Shown: in pieces, positions 47,310 through 58,132 of the stretch
How the letters are laid out: each line of letters begins with the position of its first letter
Position numbering within the stretch: the first letter of the stretch is position 1
The notes under the pieces: generated by a model
The model's input: the letters and a program-made list of their open reading frames with translations, nothing else
Told to the model about the DNA's origin: nothing
Database searches by the model: none
Made by a program: the position numbers and the translations under genes
Assembly (NCBI GenBank): GCA_018398585.1
Contig: JAGTTD010000009.1
Location: forward strand, 8,871,193-8,935,192
DNA length: 64,000 nt
Origin: Simmondsia chinensis
Taxonomy: Eukaryota > Streptophyta > Magnoliopsida > Caryophyllales > Simmondsiaceae
Direction of reading: 5' to 3'

Positions 47310-50300
47310 ATGGCATTTTACACACGTAGGAAGAGCCGTCCTGCAGTTGAGGTTGATTACATTTTCCCGAGGGGTTTCTGGAAATTCCTCCAAGTCAACC
47401 AAATAGGTTTATCAACCAAGGTTGTTACGGAGATAAAGGAAATCTTGAAGGACGACGAAGCCAAGGTTTAACACTGTATCCATTTTAATTATGTTGACTT
47501 TTGACAATGACATTTATGATCCCGTATTAACTAAAAGTGTTTTGCATTACAGCTTGCCCTTGCCTCACAATACAATGTCGGGCATCTGCTTGAGCTGAGT
47601 GAGACCAATGTCAGCTTCTGGCATAGTCTCATTCACGTTGTCCTTCTCCACCAGGTGGCCAACCCCAATCCCGAGGAGTTATCATTCTTATTTGGTGGGA
47701 AGGTAGTGCACCTCGGGAGGAGGGAGTTTTGCATTCTCACCGGCTTGAGATATGCCGGTTTGGAAGATGTACGCGGTGGTCCCAACAAGCTGGTTGCCAA
47801 GTATGGCATGAGGGGGAGGATGACTAGGCAGCAGCTTTTTGATGCATGCAGAACCTGCTCCATCATGGAGGACCAGGTTAAGCTTGCTGTTGCGTACCTG
47901 GTCGAGGGTCTACTGTTCGCCAAACGCAAGCAAACGGGCATTGACCCGAACGTCCTGGCCCTCGTGGACGATGTGGACTCTTTCAATCGTGTTGCATGGG
48001 GATCCTTGAGCTGTAAATTCTTGGTGCGGAAGCTCAAGGATTTCGCTGCAAGAATGCAGCACGGTTTGGAGAATACCTACTCCGTCCACGGGTTCTACGA
48101 TGTGGTTTCCATATTTGCCCTGGAAACCCTTCCAGAACTTGCCAAGGTTGGGGCGGTGAGGGTTGGCGACCAGCCTCTTGGGCGGATCCTTAACTGGAAG
48201 ATGTCCATTAAGGCTCCGTACTCCGCTCTACTCTCAACGGTATTTGATCAGGTAATAAATACACTATGTTGTTATTGTTTTACTACTGTATGTTTCATAT
48301 ATTTTGGGTTAGAAGTATGATTTGTAATTTTACTAACGTGTATATGATGTATCTTCCTTTGATCAGCAATTGAATGCTGAACCGATTAGACTGACGAGTG
48401 CGGAAGCCAGTCAGCCTAATCTACAAGGCATTCCCTATGCTGAGGATGCTGAGGAGGGGTTTCAATCTCTTGTTATGGCAATGCCAGCAGAGCTTGGTGA
48501 GGAGCCACAACCATTGGCAACTCAACCTCCGTTGCCGGCATCCAGGGAGGACCCGTATCCTACGTCAACCAATTCGGCGGACCAATCGGTATGATGAACT
48601 GTTTTGTGTTTATTTAATTGCATTTTTATCCGCATGGATACTATATTATTCAAATATGCTGATTATGCCAATTTGGAGGACTTATTGTAGGTTATGGAGA
48701 GACTCGAAGCGATGGGTAAAGATGTGCAAATGGTACGGATGCAGCTTGAAGCGCACCAGCGAATGCTGCAAATGTACGAACGACGATTTGAGGCTCAGGA
48801 TGCACTAATTAAGGAGCTGCTCTCAGACCGTCAAGCGCATGCCACATCGCCGCAATTATGTTCATCGACTTCCTCTCATCCATCCCTGATTGAGCAAGCC
48901 ATAATAGTTTCTCTTGCACGTACTGGGTAAGACACTAGATTCCTTGTTAGTGTCCCAATTTGTTATGTTTTCATGCATGTTGATGCTTATTGACTTTTGC
49001 TATTTGCTATGCCATCTAGGGCCGAGGAAAATGTCTTCAAGGAATCATCATCACCGCATGTTGAAGGCGTTGAAAACTTGATGACATTGTCCGAGACAGT
49101 GTGTAGCTTGGGGCAAGAGAGGAGGGACCCCAAGCCAAACCCCAAGTACAAAGGTGAGGAATAGACTGCGGAGGGTAAGAGCAAACGGGCAAAAATTATC
49201 CATCCTGGACGGGAGCCAGTTCTGCCCTTCAATCCATTCCAGCCTCCCTCCGACAAAGACATAGAAGATTTTGAAGATTTTTACAAAAGTTTCCACGTAA
49301 CGGTCGCTAAGTGAGTGTGATTTTGCACGATACTTTTTGATAATTAGTATGTAAATGTTTCTAGAATGCATCTTTCTTAGGTGTGTTTCAAGTAATTAGT
49401 GGTGTCTGAAATAAAATCATACACTGTATATGATGCACTATAATGGTGTCAAGTGAACTTATTCAGGTGTATTTCAATTAATTAGTGGTAAATGATTTGT
49501 CATACACAATGTATGATAAGTTTTAATGGCATAAAATTAACTTTTGCTGATTTTTTCAAGTAATTACTGTTACAGTGGTATGAAATAAAATCATACACTA
49601 TGTATGATTCGTTATAATGGTGTAAAATGAACTTATTCAGGTGTATTTCAAGCAATTAGTGGTAAATGACTTGTCATACACAATGTATGATAGGTTTTAA
49701 TATCATAAAATCAACTTTTGCTGGTTTTTTCAAGTAATTACTGTTAGTATTCTGAAATCGAATCATACACTGTGTATGATTCATTATAATGGTGTAAAAT
49801 AAACTTATTCAGGTGTATTTCGAGCAATTAGTGGTAAATGACTTGTCATACACAATGTATGATAGGTTTTAATGGCATAAAATCAACTTTTGCTGATTTT
49901 TTTAAGTAATTACTGTTACAGTGGTCTGAAATCATCTTTCTTATGGTATGCTTATATATCATGCTTGGTATTGTATATTACAGAGATTTGAAGACCCCCT
50001 TTCCGTTACCTAATGATCAACGAATGGATTTCTCTGTTTTGACTGTGACGACGGGTCAATTTTGGTATCAGTTGAGAAACGAGGACGCCTGGCTTACTGA
50101 TGAGGTATGTTTCCCATCATGATAATTTTGTCGTGTGTCAACTAATAAGTAAAATCAACCTGTGTTAAATCGACTTATGTTATTGTGTATTAAGTAAGTA
50201 AGTGTTGTATTACTAGTCATACACCATGTATGATTGATGCTAAAGGTGTAAAATCAACCTGTGTTAGTGTGTTTTGAATAAAGAGTGGTGTATGATTAGT

Positions 50301-51210
50301 CATAGGGTTAAACTGTGTAAAATGAATTTGTTTATGTGTGTAAAACCAACTTATCCAAGAATAACTTGTGTTAGGGTGTCTCAACTAATTAGTTTTGAAT
50401 CGCAGGAAATAGATGTAGTTCTGCACTACATTTTGGAGAAGAAACATCAGTGGCCAGAGCAATTTGACCAGAGGGCAACATGCGCGGACACAACGGTTGC
50501 TCCTCAATTTGGACCCCTACTAAAACAGACTCAAAACAGTGGAATCCCGCTCGAGTCAGCTTTTACTGATTTTGATTCGTTGATCATTAAGTTCCTTGCC
50601 GGGGATGCCACATATGGGGTCAGCTGCCACAACGTGGATCGGATATACATGCCCATTAATCAACCTAATGAACATTGGTTCCTTGCTGCCATCCATCTTA
50701 ATGATTGGGAAATACAGGTATTTGATTCCTTGTACTCCGCCAAATCCAGGGCAGCAAGATTAGAACATGTGGAACCAATTGCAAAATTGCTTCCACATGC
50801 TCTAGTGTTGGTTAATTTTTGGGATGTCAGAAAGAACCTCATACATTTCAAGGGCAAGCCTTTCTTGGTAAATTACAACCGGAATGAATGTCCACAGCAA
50901 AGGGGGTATGACATCTACTTCCCATGCAATTTTACTATTCCGTTCATTTGAACTTTTGGTTATGAAGTGGATGCAAAATAGTCATTACTTGCAATGATGT
51001 ATAATTTCTGACTGTGAAATCTGTATTAATATTAACTGCAGGTCAGACTGTGAAATTTTTGTTGTAAAGTTCATAGAATTTTTGCTGACCAAAGGACTGA
51101 GCATCTCCCAATACATGCAAGCGCAGATGGGGAAATTGCGGCAGTATACTTGTGTACACTTGTACAGACACGGAAGGAGTAAACGGATTCAAATGCATAC
51201 ATGTCAATAA
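47310..51210 (+). pseudogene. DUF1985 + Ulp1 (C48) protease-like gene of MULE-2, one nonsense codon
   Basis: Eight coding exons with GT..AG borders and compatible phases: 47310-47465, 47553-48251, 48367-48588, 48691-48926, 49020-49310, 49984-50104, 50406-50905, 51042-51210. They give 797 residues if the single in-frame TAG at 49162-49164 (codon 486) is ignored. Residues ~75-230 match DUF1985 (HLGRREFCILTGLR, GRMTRQQLF). The middle is a linker with a helical, charged stretch (residues 360-410). The C-terminus is an Ulp1-type cysteine protease domain: His665 in NEHWF, Asp682 in QVFDS, Gln in PQQ and Cys745 in SDCEIF. The last exon starts one base before the SDC motif. The Ulp1 fold removes SUMO; whether this protein does so is unknown. 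It reads convergently with the transposase. Confidence 0.85.
49375..49945 (+). repeat. Repeat array inside an intron of the ULP gene
   Basis: The intron 49311-49983 carries about six half-units nearly identical to those of the left arm ('attagtggtaaatgactt', CATACACAATGTATG, 'ataaaatcaacttttgctg') and in the same orientation. It lies between the linker exon and the protease-domain exons. Confidence 0.85.
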
Positions 51211-51934
51211 AATTACGTTATTCATTATACATTGTTTTAATTATACTGAAAATTGTATGTAATAAAAATGCATACTTGTACCAAAGGATTTACATTGTAT
51301 TCATTATATTGAAAGTTGTATGTAATATTGTATATTTCGATGTTGTTGTATGTTTCTATTGATGTATTTTCAAATGGTGTAATGAAAATTGTCAATTTTT
51401 GAAGTTGGTTGCAATTGGGTGATTTTCTTGGGGTTTGATGTTTACTTTGAGTGTGATACAATGTTTACAGACCACCAATATAGGTTGATTTAACAGCATT
51501 ATACCAGCAAAACCTGAACTTCACAGGTGCAAAGGTTGTTATTAACCATTAAAACTCATCTTACACCGTTTATGATTGGTTATACACCACTAAGTTCCTA
51601 AAACACAATTGTAGAACTTGATTTTTCACCTATATAACTCATCATACACCGCGTATTAATGGTGTGACACCAATAATTTCCAACAAACTTAAAAATACAT
51701 GCACAGCTCGTGATTTTACCATACATAAAACTCGTCATACACTGTGTATGATACGTAGAACTTGACACACATTAAAACCCTACGTACAATTTGTATGACA
51801 AACTGGACATATATAACTGCTGGAACTACATGCAGTTGTCCCTCTGCATATGTTGTCTGTAAAGTGCATCCACTGCATGCATACAAAGTTCAAGATCCTT
51901 ATCATGCGGATGAACTTCACACCATTACAACTCA

Positions 51935-52147
51935 TCATACACCGCACACCATGTGTGATTGATCATACACCACTAATTGCTTGGTAGACCGTTGATGAAA
52001 CGTGATCTGTAGAAGTGCCACCTTTCTTTGTGTCTCAGCTGTCACTGGCCCACCACCGCCGCTGCTAGAGCCACTTACATTAACAATTTAAACGGCTCGA
52101 TATATTGAGGAACCGTATATGCTTGGCTTCCTATCCATCTCATCCAT
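51935..52147 (-). pseudogene. Possible small minus-strand ORF with one internal stop
   Basis: A TATA-like 'ctataaatgg' on the minus strand (about 52155-52146) runs into ATG at 52147. The frame reads MDEMDRKPSIYGSSIYRAV, TAA at 52090-52088, then SGSSSGGGGPVTAETQRK and a tail that enters the repeat sequence, stopping at 51935. Seventy-one codons in all. The Ser/Gly run and lack of repeats in its middle set it apart from its surroundings. It could equally be chance or part of a 3' exon. Confidence 0.25.
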
Positions 52148-52359
52148 TTATAGGGGAGAACCGTAGGAAAGGGGTATGATAAAGTAGGTGGTAGTTGAGG
52201 TTATTAAATGTCTTGCTTGGTAGTCCATTATGACCCCTGAACATTCAATGTTCAACCACCCCCCACCCCAACCGGTCAGCCTCATCCATATAAATCAACA
52301 AGGGCATTTATATTGATAGTACACAATTTCATTGATAGTTGTGGCAATTATAGTGTAAT

Positions 52360-53230
52360 AAATAAATTTACAGTTTGTTTCAATTACTTAGTGGTGTATT
52401 ACTTACCATACATAGCGTATGATAAGTATTAATGGTGTGAAATCAACTTGTACAAGTGTGTTTCAACTACTTAGTAGTGTATTACTTACCATATATAGTG
52501 TATGATGAGTATTAATGGTGTGAAATCAACTTCTACAAGTGTATTTCAACTACTTAGTGGTGTGTGACTTACCATACTTAGAGTATGACAAGTATTAATG
52601 GTGTGAAATCAACTTGTACAAGTGTGTTTTAACTACTTAGTGGTGTATGACTTACCATACATAGTATATGATAAGTATTAATGGTGTGAAATCAACTTGT
52701 ACAAGTGTGTTTCAACTACTTAGTAGTGTATTACTTACCATACATAGTGTATGATGAGTATTAATGGTGTGAAATCAACTTGTACAAGTGTGTTTCAACT
52801 ACTTAGTAGTGTATTATTTACCATACATAGTGTATGATGAGTATTAATGGTGTGAAATCAACTTGTACAAGTGTGTTTCAACTACTTAGTGGTGTATTAC
52901 TTACCATTCATAGTGTATGATGAGTATTAATGGTGTGAAATCAACTTGTACAAGTGTGTTTCAACTACTTGGTAGTGTATTACTTACCATTCATAGTGTA
53001 TGATGAGTATTAATGATGTGAAATCAACTTGTACAAGTGTGTTTCAACTATTTAGTAGTGTATTACTTACCATATATCGTGTATGATAAGTATTAATGGT
53101 GTGAAATCAACTTGGACAAGTGTGTTTCAACTATTTAGTGGTGTATGACTTACCATACATAGTATATGACAAGTATTAGTGGTGTGAAATCAACTTCTAC
53201 AAGTGTGTTTCAACTACTTAGTGTGGCGAC
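52360..53230 (+). repeat. 83-bp tandem array in the MULE-2 spacer
   Basis: About ten copies of a unit with 'ttcaactacttagt.gtgtatt(a)cttac', CATACATAGTGTATGAT and 'aagtattaatggtgtgaaatcaacttgtacaagtg'. It is related to the arm half-units (same order of words and central palindrome) but has its own consensus and a strict 83-bp period, so it amplified separately. Confidence 0.9.
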
Positions 53231-53622
53231 ACAGACCTGTGGACACCTTTGATGCTGATATGTGTGGCGATACACCATCCATGCATGTCAACATACATCG
53301 TAACACACTTGAAAAACACATCAACCACTTAGAACATACAATTGGGACCAACTTCAAAACAATTCATTGACAGTTTTCATTACATGAATATACAACAATA
53401 TGGAAATATACACAATTTTCATTACACTATTACATACACATCACAACCTTTCGACAATTTTCAGTACACTGGATACAACGTAAATCCTATGGTAATATAT
53501 AATAACATATACACATCACAGTAAAATTTAAATCCTATGGTAATGTACAATGTATATCCTATGGTAAAACGAAATTATATAGGTATGTCACAAGTAAAAT
53601 TTATACATTTGAAGACTGTAAG

Positions 53623-56431
53623 TTAATTTGGAGGAGGGACTTGAGATGGACGGCCAGAGTTGGATGAGGTGCATTCGCCACTAGGATGCAGAGCAATTGG
53701 ATTCTTGCACGTGGATCGGTTATGCCCGTGTTTCTTGGACCGACTGCACCTTTGATGAACACGCTCCTCACCGACAGACGGAATCCTCCTCTCCCGCCTC
53801 CTCCCAGAAGAGGTTCGCACGTCGGGTGGAAGAAGATTCATGTCAGCTACATCACGCGGGATACGCCAATCACTTATGCGCGGCATCGGGTAGACGACAC
53901 TTCTATACGACTCGTAACAATTTTTTCTGCTGTAGTACGGCGAGTACAAGTCATACAGAGCATAAGGACTGTGCTGTACCACTGCTAACGCATGCTCACA
54001 TGGAAGCTGCTCAAGCTGAAACCTACGGCAGGTACATGTCCAGAGCGACATATCTATTACAAAGTTTTTCTCCCCATCGATAACGTCGAACGTATGATCA
54101 TCAGCTCTCAATATCTGCATTACCACAATAATAGACAAACGTGTCAAACAACCAAGGTGCATGCAAAATACAAAAATATGAGAAAAATTAAAAAAATTAA
54201 AAAAAAACAACAAAACATAAGCAACAAAACACTCGAAGGGCACCAAAATTAGCGGATTTCACACTCGAAGAGCACCAACACGCTATAAACATGCTTTGTA
54301 GTAGGGATTAAACATGACAATATGTACGGAGCTTACTGTCATCGTTCTTGCTAACTTGAATCTGTCTTGTAATTTTTTTTTTACGTCGGGGGACATTGTA
54401 CTGATGCAAGCTTCAGCCTTGGCTCTTCTTTCGTGAAACCACCTCTGCAACAGTAGCCTACACTCATCAACAAGGGCTGTAATTGGATAGCCACGTACCT
54501 TGACCAATACAGCATTCATGGATTCTAAAATGTTTGTCGTCATTATGTTGTACCGACGACAAGGAGAGTGGGAACGAGTCCACTTGTCCAGTCCCACATC
54601 TTCCAAGTAATCTTTAGCCCCGGGTACGGCACAACATAAACTGAAAAACAAACTATGGAATTCTTGAATGTTGTATGCTTTGGCTGCTTTGTAGTAGTAC
54701 TGATCTAAATGCTTCCTGTTGCTCTTGAATTTGGCCTTCAAGTTGTTCAGCAAGTGGTACATGCAGAGCCCGTGAAATGTGACAGGGAAAAGTTCTTCCA
54801 CCGCGCGTTGGATGCTTCGGTGTCTATCGGATACAATGACATGGCCAGCAGGCTCCCCAGTTACTTCCTTCAACCTACTGAGGAACCAATACCACGATGC
54901 ATCATTCTCTGAATCACCGATACCGATAGCAATCGGGAAAATTTGCTGGTTGGCATCGTGGCAAACGGCCATGAACAGAACACCCTGGTACTTTCCCTTC
55001 AGATGTGTTGCGTCAATGCTCACAACCAGCCGGCAAAACCGGTACCCATTAAGTGAAGCACCAAACGCAATGAAGAGGTACTGAAACCTACTTTCATCAT
55101 CTGTCTGTAAATAAAATGTGGTACGGGGGTCAGTCTGTTTGAGGACTTGCAGATAGGCAGGCAAGAATGCATACGACTCTTCGGCCGTACCCAATCTAAC
55201 ATTGTCGTATGCAAACTCTCTCTCCAAGCAACACTGTAGCTGATATCGACACCGTAGCAACTGCGGATGTCATCTATGACATCCCGTGGCTTGAACACTC
55301 TCCCGGGGTTCACAAGTTTCTTGCGGACGCACTCCCCGACGACCCAACTGATTGCCTGCCTGTGTCTAACAGTGGTGAGATCGCTAGGGTGGTTGTGGTT
55401 CTTTTCTACTTTTGTAACCATCCAGCAGCCAGCATCTGCTACACACGTAGCCTGAACCCTCCATGTGTAGCCTTCTTGTGCGCAGCGGACAACCGTTAAG
55501 GATTTGTTCGACTTGTAGCTCCTGAATTCAAATTTTTCCCTAAGCGCAATCACTGCCAGGTTAGTCAACAAGTCCCTCTTCGTCATAAATATTTGATTGA
55601 CTTCAATATCCTCAACCATCCGGCCCTGCGCATATACCCCGTCAATCCGGCTCCTCTCATCACTGGAGCCAGTCTCATCATCAGAAAGAGGATCACCAGC
55701 AGCTTGGATGTCAGGGTGGACATTCGGTTAACCGCTGGGTTTCGCATTCCGTTCCAATTCAGATTCGACAATCAAAGGGTCTTCATGGGAAATATTACAA
55801 TGCTCGTAAATGTGCCCCTCTGAAGGTGATGCATCAGGTACAGTCGGTTGCACCTGGGATAAATTGATATTGTCCAAATTATCCCATGCACTTTGATTGG
55901 AATTTTCCCAATCTCCACCTGTTGCTGTTGCCTCAACCATCACAGTAGGCATGTTCAAATCTACATCAGATGCATCTACACGGGCTACTTCTTCCATCGC
56001 CGCATCCATACATCCACCAGAAGTCTCGGGAACCTCAGGGTGCGAACGGCAACTATTCTCGTCACCATCGGGAATTGTTTGAAAGGGAGTTCGTTGCCAA
56101 TCAAAGCTAGGATTCCTGTCACCGGATGACTCTACAGTTACAATCAAAGGATGCTTCGCCCTATCTTCTTTGGCTAGTGCCTTCCAAAACATAACGGACC
56201 TATCGTCAACGACATTGTACAAGGGCACGGCCGGAACGACGGTGAAAGATTGAAATGCATCTTTGAACCCGCATCCAACTGAGCACCAATCACCTCTGCC
56301 ACAGTTCTTTGCAAACCAGTGAAGTCAGTTTTCTCATCCACAAAAATATAAGCCAATTTTTCACCAGCGTACTTTGCCCTCTCCTTAAAGTGGCCATCGT
56401 ACAGAACGCATGCAATAGCAGCATCACCCAT
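53623..56431 (-). pseudogene. MULE-2 transposase (MURA-type), disrupted
   Basis: Two exons, 56431-54337 and 54114-53623, joined by a GTAAGC..CAG intron (54115-54336). The start ATG (MGDAAIACVLYDG) follows an acceptor-like AG. Domains in order: N-terminal region; FAR1-like zinc domain (VVRCAQEGYTWRVQAT, KNHNHPSD); MULE DDE domain with SIDATHLKGKYQGVLF, IVSDRHRSIQ and the ILESMNA acidic residue; SWIM finger CTCRRFQLEQLPCEH in exon 2; and a final knuckle that reads CSRSKKHGHNRSTC, with Ser in place of its second Cys. It is broken by a one-base shift near 56262, TAA at 55730-55728, and a shift in a GAGAGAGAG run near 55228. Otherwise complete. Confidence 0.87.
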
Positions 56432-56435
56432 TACT

Positions 56436-57740
56436 GTGGACAAGAAAAAAAACATGATATCAAAGCAAAATTGACATGAAACACACTAGGGTGGAATGAA
56501 AGTACAGCATTGAAACCACTAAAAAACGGTGTATGATTGGTTTAAAATCATAATACACAAATAACACCACTTTAAGAAAGAATACATGGTGTATGATTTG
56601 CGTTACAGTCATAAACAAGTTCATCACACACCTTTTAAAGCAATCATACACGGTCTATGGTTAAGGATACCACATTCTATACACGAAGGATACCAAAACA
56701 GGTTCATCCTAGACCAATCAAAGCTATCATACACGGTGTATGGTAAACCATACGCCATTTTGTACTTGAAAGACACCAAAATAAGTTCATCATACACCCT
56801 TTGAAGCTCTCATACACAGTGTATGGTTTAATATGCCCCATTATATACACAGTTAAAACCAATCATACACAGTGTATGATGGATTATACACCATTAATTA
56901 CTTAATACACACAAACAGAACTTGGCTATACACCATAAAACCAATCCTACACAGTGTATGACTGATTATACACCATTAATTACTTAACATACACATATAC
57001 AGGTTGGTTATACACCATTAAACCCAACCATACACAGTGTATGGTTGCTCATAAACCACTAATTACTTAAAAAAGTCTGCACAAATGGGTTATACACCAT
57101 TAAACCCAATCTTACACAGTGTATGACTGATTATACACCATTAATTACTTAACATACACATACACAGGTTGGTTATACGCCATTAAACCCAATCACATAC
57201 AGTGTATGGTTGCTCATAAACCACTAATTACTTAAAAAACGTCTGCACAAGTTGGTTATACACTATTAAACCCAATTCTACACAGTGTATGATTGATTAT
57301 ACACCATTAATTACTTAACATACACATACACAAGTTGGTTATACACCATTAAAACCAATCATACACAGTGTATGATTGATTATACACCACTAATTACTTA
57401 ACACACACAAACACAAGTTGGTTATACACCATTAAACCCAATCCTACACAGTGTATGACTGATTATACACCATTAATTACTTAACATACACAAACACAAG
57501 TTGATTTCACACCATTCAAACCTATCATACACGGTGTATGATAGATCATACAGCACTATTTACATGAAGCACACCCAAACAAGTTGATTTCACACCATTA
57601 AAACCTATCATACACGATGTATGACTAATCATACACCACTAATGAGTTCAAACACACCAAAAGAAAGTCATAATACATCATTTAAACCAATCATAAACCA
57701 TAAACGACTTGTAACACACCGACCTTATAGGACAAGGATA
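56436..57740 (-). repeat. Repeat-filled upstream intron/leader of the transposase gene
   Basis: About 14 units containing 'taattacttaacatacac', 'ggttatacaccattaaacccaatc' and ACACAGTGTATGA, in minus orientation like the transposase gene and the right arm. It mirrors the repeat-filled 5'-UTR intron of the ULP gene. An acceptor-like AG sits just before the ATG at 56434-56435. Confidence 0.75.
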
Positions 57741-58132
57741 CATTAACGACAATGTCAGCAAATGGTCATGTTTCGTTCAATATCTGATCTGAAAACTGTG
57801 AAATGTGTGTAACGACTTAACGTTGAACCTACAGCAATGCCACGAAGCTTCAAACACGATCTTAAAACGGCTTCTTCTTCTTCTTCTTCCGAGGGCCCAA
57901 TGTAGCAGATTGAGAGAAAAATGAGAGAAAAATGGACTTGGGGAATTCAGATTAAGAGAAAAATAACAAATACTATGAATAAGAGGTGAGTAAATGGGGG
58001 GGAAATTAGAAGAAGGGAGGGATAGAGTGAGAAGCAAGTTACATGACATAAAGTAAAAATATATACTTTTGCATTAAATGAAGAGAGAGAAAATGGAGTG
58101 GGAAGGGGCAAAAGTACAGTAATCGGCTGCAC

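Larger units (their letters stand above)
51211..53622. other. Spacer between the two convergent MULE-2 genes
   Basis: Probably holds both 3' UTRs. It contains diverged repeat half-units in minus orientation at about 51480-51990, a possible small minus-strand ORF at 51935-52147, a regular 83-bp array at 52360-53230, and nothing else recognisable. Confidence 0.6.

Noticed and set aside
50906..50951. Reading the ULP gene straight to the stop at 50951
   Set aside because: This loses the catalytic Cys. A good GT..AG intron at 50906-51041 restores the Ulp1 motif in frame.
57777..58049. 90-residue minus-strand frame near the inner right arm
   Set aside because: Pyrimidine-rich leader sequence of the transposase gene, probably 5' UTR rather than coding.
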